64,000 nt of DNA from Sinonovacula constricta. Taxonomy: Eukaryota; Mollusca; Bivalvia; Cardiida; Solecurtidae. The position numbers and the translations under genes are program-made. The DNA lies in contig CM017561.1 in the NCBI GenBank assembly GCA_007844125.1, forward strand, positions 35,401,789-35,465,788, in the 5' to 3' direction. Every line of letters starts with the position of its first letter. The stretch's first letter is position 1. The notes under the pieces were generated by a model. The model made no database searches, had not been told where the DNA came from, and saw only the letters and a list, made by a program, of their open reading frames with translations. Shown here piece after piece: positions 38,001-44,859 of this stretch.

Positions 38001-38798
38001 AAGGGACCAACTCTTTTTAATTATTCCCAAAGAATTCCTTTAATCAGAAAGGAATGTTTGCAGAATCTATGTTGATGTTTTCATTCATGTTCAATTATTT
38101 CATTCACAAATTCAAATGTTCTTATTATATTGTGATTATATTTAACTATGTTTTGTACTTTAAATTATATTTAAACATTGAATTAAGAATAATGCTATTT
38201 ACTAGAATGACATAGTTATTGTGTAACCCTAAACAGAGATAAAATAAGTGGAACGCGGAAAAATTTAAGTGCCAATTAACAAGCACTTTCCGGATCAATA
38301 TCATTTATCACACCTGTTGCCAATCATTTTACTACTGTGGCGAATCGTTATTTATCTGTGGTGAATCGTTATGTGACGAATCGTTATTGTGGCGAATCGT
38401 TAATATACCAAACATGATGGGCTTAGATCTCATTTATAGGACAAATAAAACGCCAAGTGGCTGTGTTGTATATTAGAAACAACTTGTCAATCAAATATTT
38501 CGCAAATATTTCTAACTCTCAAAATAAATTATTGAACTAAAAACGTTTGAATTTCGTAAACGTGCCCATTTACCATATTACAGAAGTCAATTTATAACAT
38601 TGTGATGACAGTTGACAGTTCAAGAGTAAGCATAATTCGCGAACGCAAAAGAATGCTTGATTTCCAATTGATATTTTACAGTTTACCTTTAAAATCCTTT
38701 TCCATCTGACCCTTAGTTTTGTGTTTTCCATGTTTGTGAGATTTGTTCTGTTGTTTTAAGGGCCCGGCCCGGTGCGAATGGTTAGAATCAGCTGCCAT
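4833..38798 (-). CDS. TSR1: TSR1, pre-rRNA-processing / 40S ribosome maturation factor (20 coding exons)
   Basis: TSR1 is a GTPase-fold protein without a working G site. It binds late pre-40S ribosomes and blocks premature subunit joining. Exons, 5' to 3' on the minus strand: 38687-38798, 34815-34885, 33163-33249, 31378-31490, 30909-31104, 28595-28665, 28075-28231, 24932-25111, 22838-22991, 19811-19896, 18793-18939, 17183-17250, 16701-16793, 16090-16246, 14618-14669, 13435-13640, 12448-12550, 6882-7022, 6407-6481, 4833-5053. I chose each by GT-AG signals and phase; they total 2490 nt and 829 residues with no internal stop (human TSR1 is about 804). Recognisable blocks are the basic N-terminus (GPLKQQNKSHKHGKHKTKGQ), GTKVADSLLLVMDP (about residue 160), the AARP2CN-like GTLKLTGYVRSQTLDVNRL (about 275), an acidic loop (410-458), FPDEVDTP, GLKSFRTSPWD (about 515), and RVVLSGYPFK and LYKRVFPKWTY near the C-terminus. 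The introns are full of repeats. Identification is near certain; exact edges of a few exons rest on my reading. Confidence 0.95.
5077..5573. mobile_element. MITE, family AAAGGTGGTAT, copy 1
   Basis: The ends are inverted: AAAAGGTGGTAT on the left and ATACCACCTTTA on the right. The interior matches copies at 25358-25824 and 42975-43406 (shared words include ACATGTAACAA, TTTTCAGGTAACAAT and TAGGAAATAC). It is a non-autonomous DNA transposon of about 500 bp in TSR1 intron 19. The superfamily is unclear; the TTAA beside one end would fit a piggyBac-like origin. Confidence 0.7.
5918..6112 (-). mobile_element. tRNA-headed SINE, family B
   Basis: It shows ATTATGGTCATATTGGCAAC, GGTGGAGGAAGACC, GGGTAGAACCAC and an accepted but decayed B-box region. 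It lies in TSR1 intron 19, directly beside a family C SINE. Confidence 0.65.
6115..6335 (-). mobile_element. tRNA-headed SINE, family C
   Basis: This is the reverse complement of the element at 44165. On the minus strand it has an A-box (GCGCAATCTGTAGAGCG), a central block with GTGTCAGGGTAATGTAACTG, and a GGTGGGACTATAAACCCAAT tail. The tail resembles the 3' end of the LINE at 47.8 kb. Confidence 0.7.
7425..9180 (+). mobile_element. Mariner-family transposon nested in a Tigger-like element
   Basis: Inverted ends TGAGGGGTGATCGGGGAGTT and the reverse complement of CTTCCCGATCACCCCTCG are flanked by TA target duplications (7423-7424 and 9181-9182). The interior encodes a decayed mariner transposase on the plus strand. 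Confidence 0.85.
7838..8930 (+). pseudogene. Mariner transposase pseudogene with an intron-like gap
   Basis: Recognisable mariner blocks in order are a helix-turn-helix region with AIEDDQRCGRPSKV (about 7960), ARWVPRLLKDHK, KKARVQKSGG, VRDGQTVTASYSK (ending 8409), VLRRDLMQALKKKRSNLD (from 8573), IFHQDNAPGHRA and HPPYSPHLAPMDF (DD34D-type catalytic region). Several stops and frameshifts break the N-terminal half. The halves on either side of 8410-8572 join perfectly if that 163-bp GT-AG segment is removed as an intron. It cannot make an active protein. Confidence 0.85.
9913..10173 (-). mobile_element. tRNA-derived SINE, family A, copy 1
   Basis: On the minus strand it has a B-box (GGGTTCGAACCCC) and an internal block with GAAATGTCGCTGCGCAGTAT. 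It is flanked by an exact 11-bp target duplication, ACTAATTCTGG (9902-9912 and 10174-10184). Its tRNA head is truncated compared with copies 2 and 3. It lies in TSR1 intron 17. Confidence 0.85.
10680..11760. repeat. Long tandem interspersed repeat, about 355-bp units
   Basis: Two full units and one or two shortened units share AACATGGGTTCTGCACAT, TTGAAGAAAATTCTTC, AAAGGGGCATAACTTT and TGTGACCTTGACCTTAAGCC. The right end runs into a GGACGGACNGACG tract and a poly-C/CA stretch. It is a non-coding dispersed element in TSR1 intron 17; the class is not determined. Confidence 0.7.
12175..12385 (-). mobile_element. tRNA-headed SINE, family B
   Basis: It has GGCGGAAGACCCAGAC, GTATGGGTAGAACGACAGG, a B-box block (GGGACTCGAATCC) and an A-box end (CTACGCCACA), all pointing to the minus strand. 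It ends about 60 bp from TSR1 exon 17. Confidence 0.7.
13185..13361 (-). other. Unidentified exon-like open segment inside a TSR1 intron
   Basis: A 177-nt stretch has an acceptor-like start (TTCTTTTTAAG), a donor-like end (GAAG before GTAGTT) and an open 59-residue reading. That reading includes DNVGFVYGKYRKLGLEKDQL and FDYDFWRFERTLTDVDPIVE. I do not recognise the protein. It is phase 1 at both ends, while the TSR1 intron here is phase 0; read in the TSR1 frame it hits a stop, so it is not a TSR1 exon. It may be a captured gene fragment. Confidence 0.3.
16445..16665 (-). mobile_element. tRNA-headed SINE, family B
   Basis: The best-preserved copy. It contains GGTCGAGGAAGACCGCAGAC, AATGTCTGAGTAGATCCACC, a B-box block (GGGACTCGAACCC) and an A-box-like end (CAATTCGCCACAGG). 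It lies in TSR1 intron 13. Confidence 0.75.
17650..18050. repeat. Minisatellite H, about 75-bp units
   Basis: About five units share CCCAGTTCAAAACTCA, AAGTGCCAATGAACAGGTC and GACCAGGTTATTAGGTATA. It lies in TSR1 intron 11. On the transcript strand each full unit carries CTTAAGTGAGTTTTG, which resembles a splice donor. Confidence 0.85.
18285..18728 (-). mobile_element. Tc1-like transposase C-terminal fragment
   Basis: The minus-strand frame ends with EWALATLHFIRRLINTMRRR and VLRARCGHTSH, the usual Tc1-type C-terminus (a PRR-V-A-GGH pattern). The start is missing, so only about 90 residues remain. A TA and a CTGAATGGAAAAAGTTTAGT end at 18285 look like the surviving inverted repeat. The fragment is flanked by a diverged direct repeat (18246-18283 and 18723-18760). 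It lies in TSR1 intron 11. Confidence 0.6.
18793..18939 (-). CDS. TSR1: TSR1 exon 11: acidic loop
   Basis: This exon encodes residues 410-458, almost all acidic: HEDDGDEDDIMDEIEMEAA, then nine Asp in a row from a pure GAT repeat, then SLSEEEEDEEEEELEE. An acidic linker at this place is characteristic of TSR1 proteins. The pure GAT9 tract is a likely site of length variation. Confidence 0.92.
20240..22890. repeat. Minisatellite A, built from the exon 9 end and its splice donor
   Basis: About 30 units of about 84-87 bp fill TSR1 intron 9 and run without a break into exon 9 (22838-22991). On the minus strand each unit holds about 48 bp equal to the end of exon 9 (coding GEQTWPTEEELAMA), then the same donor (CATGGCTG before GTAGGT), then about 36 bp of intron. 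Units near the exon (21400-22890) are nearly identical. Distal ones (20240-21400) are older and diverged, many with GTAGAT at the donor position. Confidence 0.93.
22838..22991 (-). CDS. TSR1: TSR1 exon 9, parent of minisatellite A
   Basis: It encodes residues 330-380, from DTEMGCEPM to PDPMEGEQTWPTEEELAMA. The acceptor is TTTCCAG and the donor GTAGGT, phase 1; it joins exon 10 to give EQENKKMVRKVPKGTSDYQA. The last 48 bp recur in every unit of the array that follows. I chose this donor because it is the first in the series and keeps the frame. Confidence 0.88.
24293..24502. mobile_element. Small MITE with CARGGTTGTCAYTAG ends
   Basis: About 210 bp, bounded by CAGGGTTGTCACTAG and the reverse complement of CTAATGACAACCTTG. 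The interior has GAGGCGGTC repeats. CAGG-type ends suggest a hAT-like origin, but I see no clean 8-bp target duplication. It lies in TSR1 intron 8. Confidence 0.5.
25358..25824. mobile_element. MITE, family AAAGGTGGTAT, copy 2
   Basis: It matches copy 1 along its length (ATACATGTAACAATATC, GCAGCGTGGCTCGGATAGGA, TTTTCAGGTAACAATGACTT) and ends CTGTCCACCTTTAAA. It lies in TSR1 intron 7. Confidence 0.65.
26310..26960. repeat. Minisatellite E, about 46-bp units
   Basis: About 14 units share CAGCACTTGCATGCTAATC and TTTAACCTGATTATTACATC. It lies in TSR1 intron 7, directly beside the family A SINE at 26978. I see no match to any TSR1 exon. Confidence 0.9.
26978..27258 (-). mobile_element. tRNA-derived SINE, family A, copy 2
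   Basis: On the minus strand it starts CCGGCCGCAATAGCTCAGG, with A-box TAGCTCAGGTGGTAGAGCG and B-box GGGTTCAAACTCC. A 15-bp target duplication TGATACTGGYATGTG flanks it (26963-26977 and 27259-27273). Its head became part of minisatellite B: the SINE's first 17 bp occur in each array unit. Confidence 0.9.
27242..28091. repeat. Minisatellite B: SINE head plus exon 7 end plus splice donor
   Basis: Nine 94-bp units (starts 27242, 27336, 27430, 27524, 27618, 27712, 27806, 27900, 27993) run into exon 7. Each contains GAGCTATTGCGGCCGG (SINE head), the SINE target-site copy, about 45 bp of intron, then the exon 7 donor region (ACTCACTGATTGCTCGTTGA on the plus strand). The join falls at TGAGCT, present in both the SINE (27241) and the exon (28086). 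One unit lacks a single base. Confidence 0.95.
28075..28231 (-). CDS. TSR1: TSR1 exon 7, parent of minisatellite B
   Basis: It encodes about residues 217-269: LQEEKIHCLDSAQDGQLLLR, then YREHRPHLLAEEIGFELNEQS. The donor is GTGAGT after CAATCA, phase 0. About 17 bp of its 3' end and the donor are copied nine times downstream. Reading through the donor reaches a stop within six codons. Confidence 0.92.
28880..30545. repeat. Minisatellite C, carrying the exon 5 end and a splice donor
   Basis: About 26 units of 62-64 bp share CAACATCAATGTCACAAACA, GTCAATTTACCT and ACAACCAGGGTGATTAT. On the minus strand each reads AATCACCCTGGTTGTACAG then GTAAAT. The end of exon 5 reads AATCACTCTGGTTGTACAG then GTGAGG, so about 20 of 21 bases match across the exon-donor border. 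The array is in TSR1 intron 5, about 360 bp downstream of exon 5. Confidence 0.92.
30664..30800 (-). mobile_element. tRNA-headed SINE, family B, truncated
   Basis: It keeps TTATGGTCATTGTACATCTAGG-like 5' sequence, GTGGAGGAAGACCCCAGA and GAAGACCTTCCAACATGAAG but lacks the tRNA-like end. It sits between minisatellite C and exon 5. Confidence 0.55.
30909..31104 (-). CDS. TSR1: TSR1 exon 5, GTPase-like core
   Basis: It encodes about residues 128-193: SVPRFKQRVEFLCTEYGRVY, GTKVADSLLLVMDPEEGLDR, FGQYCLTCLMGQGISAITLV. This is the part of the G-like domain corresponding to the D-x-x-G region in real GTPases; TSR1 proteins are known to lack a working nucleotide site. The donor is GTGAGG after TACAG, phase 0. 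Its final 20 bp recur in minisatellite C. Confidence 0.92.
31770..33062. repeat. Minisatellite G, about 44-bp units, split by a transposon
   Basis: About eight units left of 32108 and about two right of 32984 share ACTGCAAACTGAATGGAAAA, TATGATTTAATGT and ATTTTCAAGG. On the transcript strand units contain TTTTCCATTCAG, an acceptor-like motif. It lies in TSR1 intron 3. Confidence 0.85.
32109..32983. mobile_element. Non-autonomous DNA transposon, CAGGGG-TTTTC ends
   Basis: It starts CAGGGGGTTTTC and ends GAAAAACCCCTG, and is flanked by ATATT on both sides (32104-32108 and 32984-32988). It splits minisatellite G cleanly. The interior has no intact transposase; a short frame with TFEELCEAFKTRKQRK is not recognised. 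The ends look hAT-like, but a 5-bp duplication is short for hAT. Confidence 0.7.
33305..33945. repeat. Minisatellite F, 33-bp hairpin units
   Basis: About 19 units of GGGTCACTGGGACCCAGTGC plus CAGGAAAAATGTG. The unit contains the near-palindrome GGGTCCCTGGGACCC. On the transcript strand each unit reads ACATTTTTCCAGG, a pyrimidine tract plus CAG. It lies in TSR1 intron 2, ending about 55 bp upstream of the real exon 3 acceptor. The 33-bp period creates long meaningless open frames on both strands. Confidence 0.95.
35690..35985 (-). pseudogene. Degenerate LINE reverse-transcriptase fragment
   Basis: On the minus strand the frames give LQYVSETWAIED and, at about 35765-35825, RFDWFGHLEQMTGGTRKLTD. 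These resemble the conserved G-SETW and R-WFGH-ERM blocks near the C-terminus of RTE/CR1-type LINE proteins. Stops and shifts interrupt it. It lies in TSR1 intron 1. Confidence 0.5.
36000..37640. other. AT-rich part of TSR1 intron 1, nothing recognised
   Basis: I see no conserved coding block, tandem array or clear transposon end in this part of the 3.8-kb first intron. The open frames are short and without domains. Confidence 0.4.
37645..38402. mobile_element. Foldback/MITE with repeated AACGATTCGCCACA ends
   Basis: The left end has AACGATTCGCCACAATAACG followed by further AACGATTCGYCACA copies. The right end is the inverse, with TGTGGCGAATCGTTA repeated. Each end carries three or four subterminal copies. 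It is about 760 bp with no coding capacity. It lies in TSR1 intron 1, about 280 bp from exon 1. The target duplication is uncertain (TAA possible). Confidence 0.75.
38687..38798 (-). CDS. TSR1: TSR1 exon 1 with start codon
   Basis: It encodes MAADSNHSHRAGPLKQQNKS followed by HKHGKHKTKGQMEKDFK. The GPLKQQNK-HK signature is the conserved start of TSR1 proteins, which fixes this ATG. The donor is GTAAAC, phase 1. Confidence 0.93.
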
Positions 38799-38817
38799 GT
38801 TCCAGTCAAAATAAAAA

Positions 38818-38823
38818 CACGTG
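38818..38823. promoter_or_regulatory. CACGTG E-box upstream of the TSR1 start
   Basis: A perfect palindromic E-box lies 20 bp upstream of the TSR1 ATG, and ATCCGGAAAC (an ETS-like core) is about 25 bp further. Myc-type E-boxes and ETS sites are common at ribosome-biogenesis promoters in animals. Whether the transcription start leaves them upstream is not visible here. Confidence 0.35.
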
Positions 38824-39014
38824 TATCAAGCGTCTGATTAACACAATATCCGGAAACAGCCGACAATTCTCGAGGTGCAATCGTGGATGACCGATATCTG
38901 CTCGGTATAATCCGGTAGCAAATCAAAGTGCTGTAGGAGGTGGTCTAGTTCTTTAAAAAAATTCCGGAGGTCCTTCCCTTATTCACTATGTGACATCATT
39001 TGCCTGGTGTCGTC

Positions 39015-39384
39015 CAGGCGCGTTTCTGTTATTACGCATTTAACGCACGTGCGTAACTTGCGTTCGAAAAATCGAAAATCTGAAAGTACCAAAAACACTA
39101 AGAAAGTCGATGCCTACACCGGGTTAGGAATGATATATCTTATTTCCATAGTATTATGTTATAAAATCTTATTAGATCTACCTCACCATTAAAGTTGAAA
39201 AGGTTTTAAAATGATTAAACTTATACACGTCGGGATTTAAGTCGTTCATATTCTTCCTCGCATGTCCGCATTTTACCTGTTATTCATTAGAAAAGAACCG
39301 AATATAATCAAAAGTATTACTACAAAGGTTATTCCTCTTGTAACTGTGCGTATGTTAAAAAAAAACGGCACAGATACGCTCCTG
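39015..39384. mobile_element. hAT-like MITE, CAGGCGCG ends, copy 1
   Basis: The ends are CAGGCGCGTTTCTG and the inverse of CAGATACGCTCCTG. Flanks GTGTCGTC (39007-39014) and GGGTCGTC (39385-39392) match at 7 of 8 positions, as expected for a hAT duplication. The interior matches the copy at 61346-61701 in reverse. It lies about 215 bp upstream of the TSR1 start codon. Confidence 0.75.
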
Positions 39385-39399
39385 GGGTCGTCCTTCGCA

Positions 39400-40180
39400 T
39401 AAAAAATCTGGAGGTCACTATAATGAACACTATCAAGCTTTTTTGTACCTAAAATAGAACAAAAGTGATTGGTTTCTACACATACTTGCTTTTACAATTT
39501 ATTAAATGAACGATTAGACAAGACACACTGCATAAATCTTCACTGCCTGGCCATTTTAAGATACAGTCAAAAACAATTTACAATGCCGATTAAATACAGT
39601 CATATTGCCACATTTAATACAATAATCGTTTATATTGTAAAAAAATAATTTTAAGAATACGTACCTTTACAAGAGTGTCATTTCAATATTATTTTACACG
39701 AAAAAGCTTTTTTGCAAATCAGAAAGCTAAACACATATATGTTGCTTCCCTGTATACAATCAAAAAACAAAAATAATGGTAAGTCATAATCTAATATACT
39801 TAAAGTTACACAAAATCCATGCTGTGGTACGTTATATCTCCCTTTTTGTCGAATGTATTCATTTATAAAAGTAATATATGTTGTCAAATTTTCCTAAGGT
39901 GAGTGTTTCACTTTTTTATATATGTTCTTGTTGTTTTTCGCTTATGAATATTTTTCCATTATTTTATCTCATGTGTATAATCATCTTTGCATTTGGTTGT
40001 ACAACGATTTGTTAAATACATAGATCAAGATCATGACTTGCACAGAACATTTGTTTATATTTGTACACTTTTTTAGGGTTTCTTTTTTTTAAAAGTTAAC
40101 CCGATTAAAATATATTATCTATTTAGTATTTTCTGTTTTCTTAATCAGCCTCCGCTCTGGTAACATTTACAAAGACCATA
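39400..40180. other. AT-rich intergenic stretch, nothing recognised
   Basis: There is no coding block, tandem repeat or transposon end that I can support here. Confidence 0.4.
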
Positions 40181-40189
40181 ACCCGATCA

Positions 40190-40335
40190 CATTAACATAA
40201 CACTGAACCGAACAAGTCAGGAACAAACGTCATGTGTTGAGCGTCAGAAAGGTATCGTGAACCGGGGATCGAACCCACGGACTTTCTTACCAGGGACCGA
40301 CTCTCTGTCTACTGTTCCTGGGGGACAGGTTCGTA
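40190..40335 (-). mobile_element. tRNA-headed SINE remnant, single copy
   Basis: The minus strand carries GGGTTCGATCCCCGG (a good B-box) followed by CACGATACCTTTCTGACGC. The A-box side is decayed (AGAGAGTCGGTCCCTGG). It is not a functional tRNA because no cloverleaf closes. Confidence 0.45.
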
Positions 40336-40847
40336 CTTCAATCAAAATATTGAACTTCATTTAATGACATTTCCTCGTGTGTTTGACAGACTGGCATCTT
40401 AGACAATAGCATAACGGGATTTCCTCACGTGTTTGCGACTGTCAGCCCATGCAAGAAAGTTAGAAAGGCGGTATATATCTCGTGGCAAATTAAGAATGCT
40501 TCATAACAAATTGGCACTTAAATCATCTATGTTTTACACTTGAGCTAATTTAGGAACATTGTATAAACTATAAATTGACATTGGGCACATTTTAAGGCCC
40601 TCTAACAGGATGATAATGTTGCATTTTATATAATAATGCTCAAAATGGATTTATATCCTAATAAAGTTATATATTTTCTCTCAATAAATAATAGATATTT
40701 TATATACATTTTCATGTATACATATTCACATTAAATTTTATATAATAATGCTCAAAATGGGTTTATATCGTAATAAAAATATATATTTTCTCTCAACAGA
40801 TAAAATATATTTTAAACACATAATATAATAAATACCTGGAAGATTGT

Positions 40848-41106
40848 GGGATGGGATTTGCCGACACCTTTGCCGATACTGTACAGCGACATTTCTATCA
40901 TTATAGCACAGAGGCACTTATGAGGTGCCCAGGGACTGAACTGACACCGACGAGTCAGGCGTAATCCTGTCCCCTTAGCTCCGAGCGTTAGGAGGGAAGG
41001 AACTTCTACCACTTTTTAAAATCGTTGGTTTGACCCGGCCTGGGTTTGAATCCACGACCTGCCGATCCGCAAGCCGACGCTCTACCACCTGAGCTATTGC
41101 GGCCGG
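40848..41106 (-). mobile_element. tRNA-derived SINE, family A, copy 3
   Basis: The minus strand starts CCGGCCGCAATAGCTCAGG and has the same A-box and body as copy 2; about 20 bp of the body is deleted near 40943. The target duplication is imperfect, CCTGGAAGATTGT against TCTGGCAGATTGT, and is itself similar to the unit of the adjoining 50-bp satellite. Confidence 0.85.
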
Positions 41107-42970
41107 TCTGGCAGATTGTACATTAATCCCATTAAGATGAGGTCAACGGTAAAATACCTGGCAGGCTGCACATTAATCCCATTAAGATGAGGTCAATGAT
41201 AAAATACCTGACAGACTGCACATTAATCCCATTAAGATAAGGTCAACGGTTTAATACCTGGCAGGCTGCACATTAATCCCATTAAGATGAGGTCAACGGT
41301 AAAATACCTGACAGGCTGCACATTAATCCCATTAAGATGAGGTCAACGGTAAAATACCTGGCAGGCTGCACATTAATCCCATTAAGATGAGGTCAACGGT
41401 AAAATACCTGGCAGGCTGCACATTAATCCCATTAAGATGAAGTCAACGGTAAAATACCTGACAGACTGCACATTAATCCCATTAAGATGAGGTCAACGGT
41501 TTAATACCTGACAGGCTGCACATTTATCCAATTAAGATGAGGTCAACGGTTTAAATACCTGGCAGGCTGCACATTAGTCCAACTAAGATGAGGTCAACGG
41601 TTTAATACCTGGCAGGCTGCACATTTATCCCATTAAGTTGAGGTCAACGGTTTAATACCTGGCAGGCTGCACATTTATCCCATTAAGATGAGGTCAACGG
41701 TTTAATACCTGGCAGGCTGCACATTAATCCCACTAAGATGAGGTCAACGGTAAAATACCTGGCAGGCTGCACATTTATCCCATTTAGTTGAGGTCAACGG
41801 TCTAATACCTGGCAGGCTGCACATTAATCCCATTAAGATAAGGTCAACGGCAAAATACTTGGCAGGCTGCACATTATTCCCATTAAGATGAGGTCAACGT
41901 TAAAATACCTGACAGACTGCACATTATTCCCATTAAGATGGGGTCAACGGTAAAATACCTGGCAGGCTGCACATTAATCCCATTAAGATGAGGTCAACGG
42001 TTTAATACCTGATAGGCTGCACATTATTGCCATTAAGATGGGGTCAACGGTAAAATACCTGACAGGCTGCACATAATTCCCATTAAAATGAGGTCAACGG
42101 TTTAATACCTGACAGGCTGCACATTATTCCCATTAAGATGGGGTCAACGGTTTAATACCTGATAGGCTGCACATTTATCCCATTAAGATGGGGTCAACGG
42201 TAAGATACATGCCATGCTGCACGTTATTCCCATTAAGATGGGGTCAACGATAAAATACCTGACAGACTGCACGTTATTCCCATTAAAATGGGGTCTACGG
42301 TTTAATACCTGACAGGCTGCACATTATTCCCATTAAGATGGGGTCTACGGTTTAATACCTGACAGGCTGCACATTATTCCCATTAAGATGGGGTCAACGG
42401 TAAGATACATGCCATGCTGCACGTTATTCCCATTAAGATGGGGTCAACGATAAAATACCTGACAGACTGCACGTTATTCCCATTAAAATGGGGTCTACGG
42501 TTTAATACCTGACAGACTGCACGTTATTCCCATTAAAATGGGGTCTACGGTTTAATACCTGGCAGGCTGCACATTATTCCCATTAAGATGGGGTCAACGA
42601 TAAAATACCTGACAGACTGCACGTTATTCCCATTAAAATGGGGTCTACGGTTTAATACCTGACAGGCTGCACATTATTCCCATTAAGATGTGGTCTACGG
42701 TTTAATACCTGACAGGCTGCACATTATTCCCATTAAAATGGGGTCTACGGTTTAATACCTGACAGGCTGCACATTATTCCCATTAAGATGGGGTCAACGG
42801 TAAAATACCTGATAGGCTGCACATTATTCCCATTAAGATGGGGTCAACGGTAAAATACCTGACAGGCTGCAAATTATTCCCATTAAGATGGGGTCAACGG
42901 TAAAATACCTGACAGGCTGCACATTATTCCCATTAAGATGAGGTCAATGATAAAATACCTGACAGACTGC
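41107..42970. repeat. Minisatellite D, 50-bp units, about 37 copies
   Basis: Units read AATACCTGRCAGGCTGCACA, TTATTCCCATTAAGATGRGG, TCAACGGTAA with few indels. Left units favour ATTAATCCC and AGGTCAACGG, right units ATTATTCCC and GGGTCAACGG, showing local homogenisation. It is intergenic. On the minus strand every unit contains CTGTCAGGTATTTTA, a donor-like motif. Confidence 0.95.
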
Positions 42971-42974
42971 CTAA

Positions 42975-43406
42975 TGTCAAATACATGAAAGAACACCTAT
43001 TCTATAATTAGAGTATGTGTGCATAATGTTTGCAGAAAATTATACTTTAGTGCAGGCAAAGACAATATAACTCGTTAGAACACTCAAAATGTTAATTCTT
43101 TTCAAACCTATAAATAAGCACGATTAGAATTTCTGTTTAAATCAGAAAACGACGCCAGAGCGAATGACCCGGATGGGGATATAACGTGATCTCAAACATA
43201 AATGGTCTCGTGTTTTTCTTAGTTTACAAATAACTATGCAGAGTGGCCCCGATATGAAATACATACCTGTAATGACGAGTGTGGCGGTATGCTTCATTTT
43301 TACACAAGTGATGGACATCAATAAACAGAATTCTGCTGTACCTGTTCAGGTAACAATAATTTATTACTTAGTGAAAAAAGGTCCAAACTGTTGGATACCA
43401 CCTTTA
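42975..43406. mobile_element. MITE, family AAAGGTGGTAT, copy 3
   Basis: Its body matches copy 1 (CTATAAATAAGCA, GTTCAGGTAACAATAATTTA, ACTGTTGGATACCACCTTTA). The left terminal repeat is missing where it abuts minisatellite D. Confidence 0.65.
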
Positions 43407-43679
43407 AAGTAAGCACCTGCAGAAAATAAGTGAGCAAAACAAAGAAAATGGAACAAACCACTGATTGAAATGATCAAGTTGCCCGTTTGTTCATTTACAT
43501 ATTCAGGTTATCGTGCAAAAAGACAATATCAAAATTCGTCCTCAATCATTAAATACACATATCAACCTATATTCCATTTGCATATTTGCACATAAAATTT
43601 CTTATTTGAGTCGCGCACTTTTTGTACGCATTAAAGACATTTGTTGGTAACATAAAGTATCTTATCGTTCATTCTTACC

Positions 43680-43780
43680 CTCAAGGGTTAGAACAATCGG
43701 AACTCCTCGGGTAATTCCGTCCTCGGGACAATCATCCCCAGGATGTATCTGGTGCAATGATACTTAAAGAACTCACAATC
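43680..43780. repeat. Interspersed repeat shared with 60945-61025
   Basis: GTAATTCCGTCCTCGGGACA, ATCATCC and GATGTATCTGGTGCA occur here and again, partly inverted, near 60945-61025 and 61160. This is a small dispersed element of unknown class. Confidence 0.5.
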
Positions 43781-44164
43781 GTTGTTCGCTGGAAGTCGGA
43801 AGAATATGCCAAAAATGTAGTTCGCACAAAACATAAACAAAAAATTGCCTCGTTTGACAGCTGTTTTGTTTGCTTCGCTGAGTAATTTAAACTTGGATAA
43901 TTTAAATTTGAAGCAGCCACAAATTGAAGTTTTGCAGACATCTTTCTTAGCGTCTGTCACAAAAGAAGTCCCATTAAGGGAAATGGCCGAGGTGATCCGA
44001 CTACCTACTTACATCCGAGAGATGATTAGTGAATTATCCGAGGTGTTCCGATTGGGATAAGCAATGGTTGTTTGACCTCGCGCTTTGGCTTAATACCTTT
44101 CCGAACCCCGATTGGCTAAAATGACATGGAATGACGTCACGGATATATGCATAATAGACAATAG

Positions 44165-44492
44165 GAATTGCAATCGATAGCGCAATCGGTAGAGCGTCGG
44201 CTCAAGGTACGGGAGGCCCCGGGCTCGATCCCGCCCACGGCATACCAAAGTATAAAGTATACCATAAAAATAGTAGTGGCATAGTTTCCTTGCTAACGCT
44301 CAAGCAAATATAAGGGTAGTTCCACGACAGGTTGGCCCGGTGTCAGGATAATGTGACTGGGTGTGGTATCATGCCAGGTGTCCACGGCATGTTATTCACA
44401 GTGAAGGAAACACTATATCTGTTTCAAGTGGACACCGTCTCCAGATAACTGAAATACTGTTGGTGGGACGATAAACCCAACAAACAGGACTT
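44165..44492 (+). mobile_element. tRNA-headed SINE, family C, full copy
   Basis: The plus strand has an A-box (TAGCGCAATCGGTAGAGCG), a B-box (GGGCTCGATCCCG), a central block with GTGTCAGGATAATGTGACTG and GCATGTTATTCACAGTGAAG, and a tail GGTGGGACGATAAACCCAAC. The tail resembles the 3' end of the LINE at 47.8 kb. A second copy lies inverted at 6115-6335. Confidence 0.8.
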
Positions 44493-44859
44493 GCATTTTT
44501 ATTACTTAAAAAAGAACGCATCGCTTTTGCCAAATGTTACGTCACCACCTGGGACGTTTAAAATGCACAATACGGTATATGGGGTTATCAGTAATTTCTA
44601 CCAATGATAGTAGCTCTTATATTTATTCGGACCGACCTTACGTCAGCATGTCGTACGTAGGTTACGTCATAAATGTGCTGTCGGCGCAGTTATGTTTTTA
44701 TTCATTATCTTAATCGTAGGCTTCTTTTTGTCAGTGTGTGTCCTTATTGTACTTTTAATGAAATGATTGTATGCAAACTTGAATGTAATCAAAATATGTC
44801 TACCATTTCACAAATATTTGTTTAAAGACAAAAAACACGCATACATTTTATAATATATG

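Noticed and set aside
4833..38798. TSR1 being a decayed or processed copy
   Set aside because: All 20 exons keep frame, splice signals and conserved blocks, and it has introns, so it is neither processed nor a pseudogene.
41107..42970. CRISPR-like array of regular repeats
   Set aside because: The units are directly adjacent with no unique spacers, there are no cas genes, and the context is an animal genome. It is a satellite.
44165..44245. Functional tRNA gene (A-box and B-box present)
   Set aside because: The flanking stem does not close, the sequence continues into a SINE body with a LINE-like tail, and a second copy exists at 6115-6335. The same reasoning applies to the heads at 9913, 26978, 40190, 40848 and 54125.
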